From the NCBI GenBank assembly GCA_023402845.1, contig JAEYFP010000015.1, positions 1 to 14,729 on the forward strand: a stretch of 14,729 nucleotides of DNA, in the 5' to 3' direction. Numbering within the stretch: the stretch's first letter is position 1; each line of letters starts with the position of its first letter. Source of the DNA: Bacillota bacterium (GTDB taxonomy: Bacteria; Bacillota; Clostridia; Lachnospirales; Lachnospiraceae). Position numbers and translations under genes: made by a program. Shown one piece after another: positions 13,332 to 14,729 of the stretch. The notes below the pieces were generated by a model. The model saw only the letters and a program-made list of their open reading frames with translations. It searched no databases and had not been told where the DNA came from.

Positions 13332-14534
13332 ATGAATCAATATACAATCAAATATGCGGCAGTTCAGGCATTTTACTGGGCAGCACTGTGTGCGGTCTTA
13401 GGCTTTGCGGTCATTGGCATGCTCGAAAAGGGTTATTCGAATTCCGAAATCGGCTATGTCATGGCATTTTCCAATATTGTTGTCGTCGTGTTGCAGCCGC
13501 TGATTGCAAATGCAGCGGATAAAAATAAGAGACTGACCTTAAAGCTTATTATCTGGTTCTTTTCGTTTCTGATGACTGCCGCGTCTGTTGTTCTGCTTTT
13601 TCTTGCGACGGCCTCTATACTATTGACGGTGATGATGGCAGTTTGTATCATTTCGGTTTTGGCCATGCAGCCGTTTATTAATTCAATGTCCGTGCAGCTT
13701 GAAGAGCGGGGGATTGCAGTTAATTTCGGAGTGTGCCGTTCCTGCGGTTCACTCTCGTATGCGTTCATCTCTTCAATTGTAGGTATCCTGATTAAGACTT
13801 ATTCCTATTCGGTCGTGCCCGTTACGACAATTTTTATATTAATCGGTTTGTTTTTTAGTGTCGGCATTCTTGCGGGAAGCGGGAGCAGCCAAGCACTCTG
13901 TTTGCAGAATGAGGGAGATTCTGTAAAGGAGCAGAAAAGCAGACAGCCGCAGGGACTTGTGCAGTTTCTGTTTACAAACAAACGATTTTTCTTTTTTTTA
14001 ATCGGAACGATGCTGATTTTCTATACACATATGATTACAAGCAATTATTTGATTCAGATTGTGTCTGCTGTTGGCGGAGATAGCTCCCATACGGGAATTG
14101 CTGCCTCGATTGCAGCGGTATTAGAGCTCCCTGCAATGATTTTCTTTACAAAACTCGTTAAAAGAATCCGCTGCCAGATGTTACTTCGGGTTTCGGGCAT
14201 ATTTTTTATGCTGAAATATTTATTTTTGTTTTTGGCAAAGTCCGTCGGAATGATTTATTTTGCAGAGGTGTTACAAATCGGTGCTTATGCATTGTTTGTT
14301 CCTGCCTCGGTCTATTATGTGAGCCGTTTGTTTGGCAGTGCGGACATGGTGAAGGGGCAGTCGATGGTCACGACGGCCATGACGCTTGGCAGTGTGTTTG
14401 CAAGCATCATCGGGGGCTGGATGCTGGATGCCTGCGGAGTACATGATATGCAGCTCGTTGCGGTGCTGCTTGCTTTGCTCGGTGTCATTATCATGTCCTT
14501 TTCCATGGAAAAAATATCGGCAGGTGTGCACTGA
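13332..14534 (+). CDS. Major facilitator superfamily transporter
   Basis: A 400-residue polytopic protein with about twelve hydrophobic segments and a charged central loop at about 190-208 (QNEGDSVKEQKSRQPQG), the MFS two-domain layout. The cytoplasmic loop after helix 2 reads ANAADKNKRL, a degenerate form of the G-x-x-x-D-R-x-G-R-R motif; VNFGVCRSCGSLSYA (helix 5) resembles the MFS_1-like/LacY-like group where FG.xRxxGS is typical. The residue text suggests a sugar or nucleoside symporter-like branch rather than a classic drug pump, but the ABC-F and DMT neighbours suggest efflux. Substrate not decided. GAGGG (13317-13321) lies across the end of the upstream gene and favours coupled translation. 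No clear terminator follows. Confidence 0.88.
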   Translation: MNQYTIKYAAVQAFYWAALCAVLGFAVIGMLEKGYSNSEIGYVMAFSNIVVVVLQPLIANAADKNKRLTLKLIIWFFSFLMTAASVVLLFLATASILLTVMMAVCIISVLAMQPFINSMSVQLEERGIAVNFGVCRSCGSLSYAFISSIVGILIKTYSYSVVPVTTIFILIGLFFSVGILAGSGSSQALCLQNEGDSVKEQKSRQPQGLVQFLFTNKRFFFFLIGTMLIFYTHMITSNYLIQIVSAVGGDSSHTGIAASIAAVLELPAMIFFTKLVKRIRCQMLLRVSGIFFMLKYLFLFLAKSVGMIYFAEVLQIGAYALFVPASVYYVSRLFGSADMVKGQSMVTTAMTLGSVFASIIGGWMLDACGVHDMQLVAVLLALLGVIIMSFSMEKISAGVH

Positions 14535-14596
14535 ATCGTGCGTGTGTGAACAGTAACGGTGGATGTTCTCATAAGAATAAAAAAAAGAATAAAAGT

Positions 14597-14729
14597 TTGA
14601 CAATTCTTGAGTTTCCGCAAACTGTAATTGAAGGATGAATCAATCTGCCCAAAGCATATGGCTGCCGATTTTTGAGAGATATAATAGGGGTATCATACGC
14701 ATAAGCGGAACTTTAATAAGCCCCGCTTG
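14597..14729 (+). promoter_or_regulatory. Possible promoter and hairpin leader running off the right edge
   Basis: After the MFS gene there is no coding sequence. A perfect TATAAT lies at 14680-14685 with only a weak -35 (TATGGC, 14657-14662). From a start near 14692 the transcript would at once form AAGCGG (14703-14708) pairing with CCGCTT (14723-14728) around a 14-base loop, then leave the window. TTGACA at 14597-14602 has only TGTAAT at 14623-14628, 20 bases away. This could be the start of a structured leader, a small RNA or a further gene; the truncation prevents a decision. Confidence 0.3.

Noticed and set aside
1..14729. CRISPR array, tRNA, rRNA, phage or transposase genes
   Set aside because: No spaced direct-repeat array, cloverleaf sequence, rRNA-like stretch or recombinase motif was recognised on either strand.

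Overview
The window looks like chromosomal DNA of an anaerobic Firmicute, most likely in the Clostridia (Lachnospiraceae-like). This rests on strong AGGAGG-type ribosome binding sites, TTG and GTG starts beside ATG, moderately AT-rich sequence, all genes on one strand, and the families present: a clostridial AraD, DUF523, DUF2974, a TM1586-type nitroreductase and an ABC-F ATPase. The genus cannot be fixed from the sequence alone.

Layout, all on +. (1) 1-617 is the 3' part of araD (L-ribulose-5-phosphate 4-epimerase), cut by the window edge. (2) 618-860 is a scar: two tandem hairpin repeats, then the last ~48 codons of a lost ABC-transporter ATPase. (3) 883-2791 is a MarR regulator with a clear promoter and operator-like dyad, followed by two unrelated-looking nitroreductases, probably one redox or xenobiotic-response operon. 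(4) 3001-4217 holds an HD-domain hydrolase and an AlkA-like DNA glycosylase; the glycosylase is preceded by a 20-codon mini-ORF that may be the collapsed remnant of an ogt (alkylguanine methyltransferase) gene. 4218-4400 is unexplained. (5) 4401-5324 is eamA, a cysteine/O-acetylserine-type exporter. (6) 5451-6741 is a GNAT acetyltransferase plus TetR regulator pair behind a striking 18-bp-stem palindrome. (7) 7013-7438 is a DUF523 protein. (8) 7457-8343 is a self-contained unit: a 54-bp palindrome embedding a promoter, a MarR regulator carrying a Cys/His-rich N-terminal domain, and a good intrinsic terminator. (9) 8459-9304 is a second DMT exporter and 9359-10402 a DUF2974 alpha/beta hydrolase. 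(10) 10418-14534 is a probable operon of an ABC-F ATPase, a DMT transporter with very clear internal duplication, and an MFS transporter. The window ends in a possible new promoter and hairpin.

The region is accessory in character: small regulator-plus-effector modules, three DMT exporters, an MFS carrier, an ABC-F protein, nitroreductases, an acetyltransferase and alkylation repair. This fits detoxification and drug or metabolite efflux, with signs of deletion and gene decay. No phage, insertion sequence, tRNA, rRNA or CRISPR was seen. The least explained elements are the Cys/His-rich MarR with its palindrome, the TetR-type palindrome, and the putative ogt remnant.
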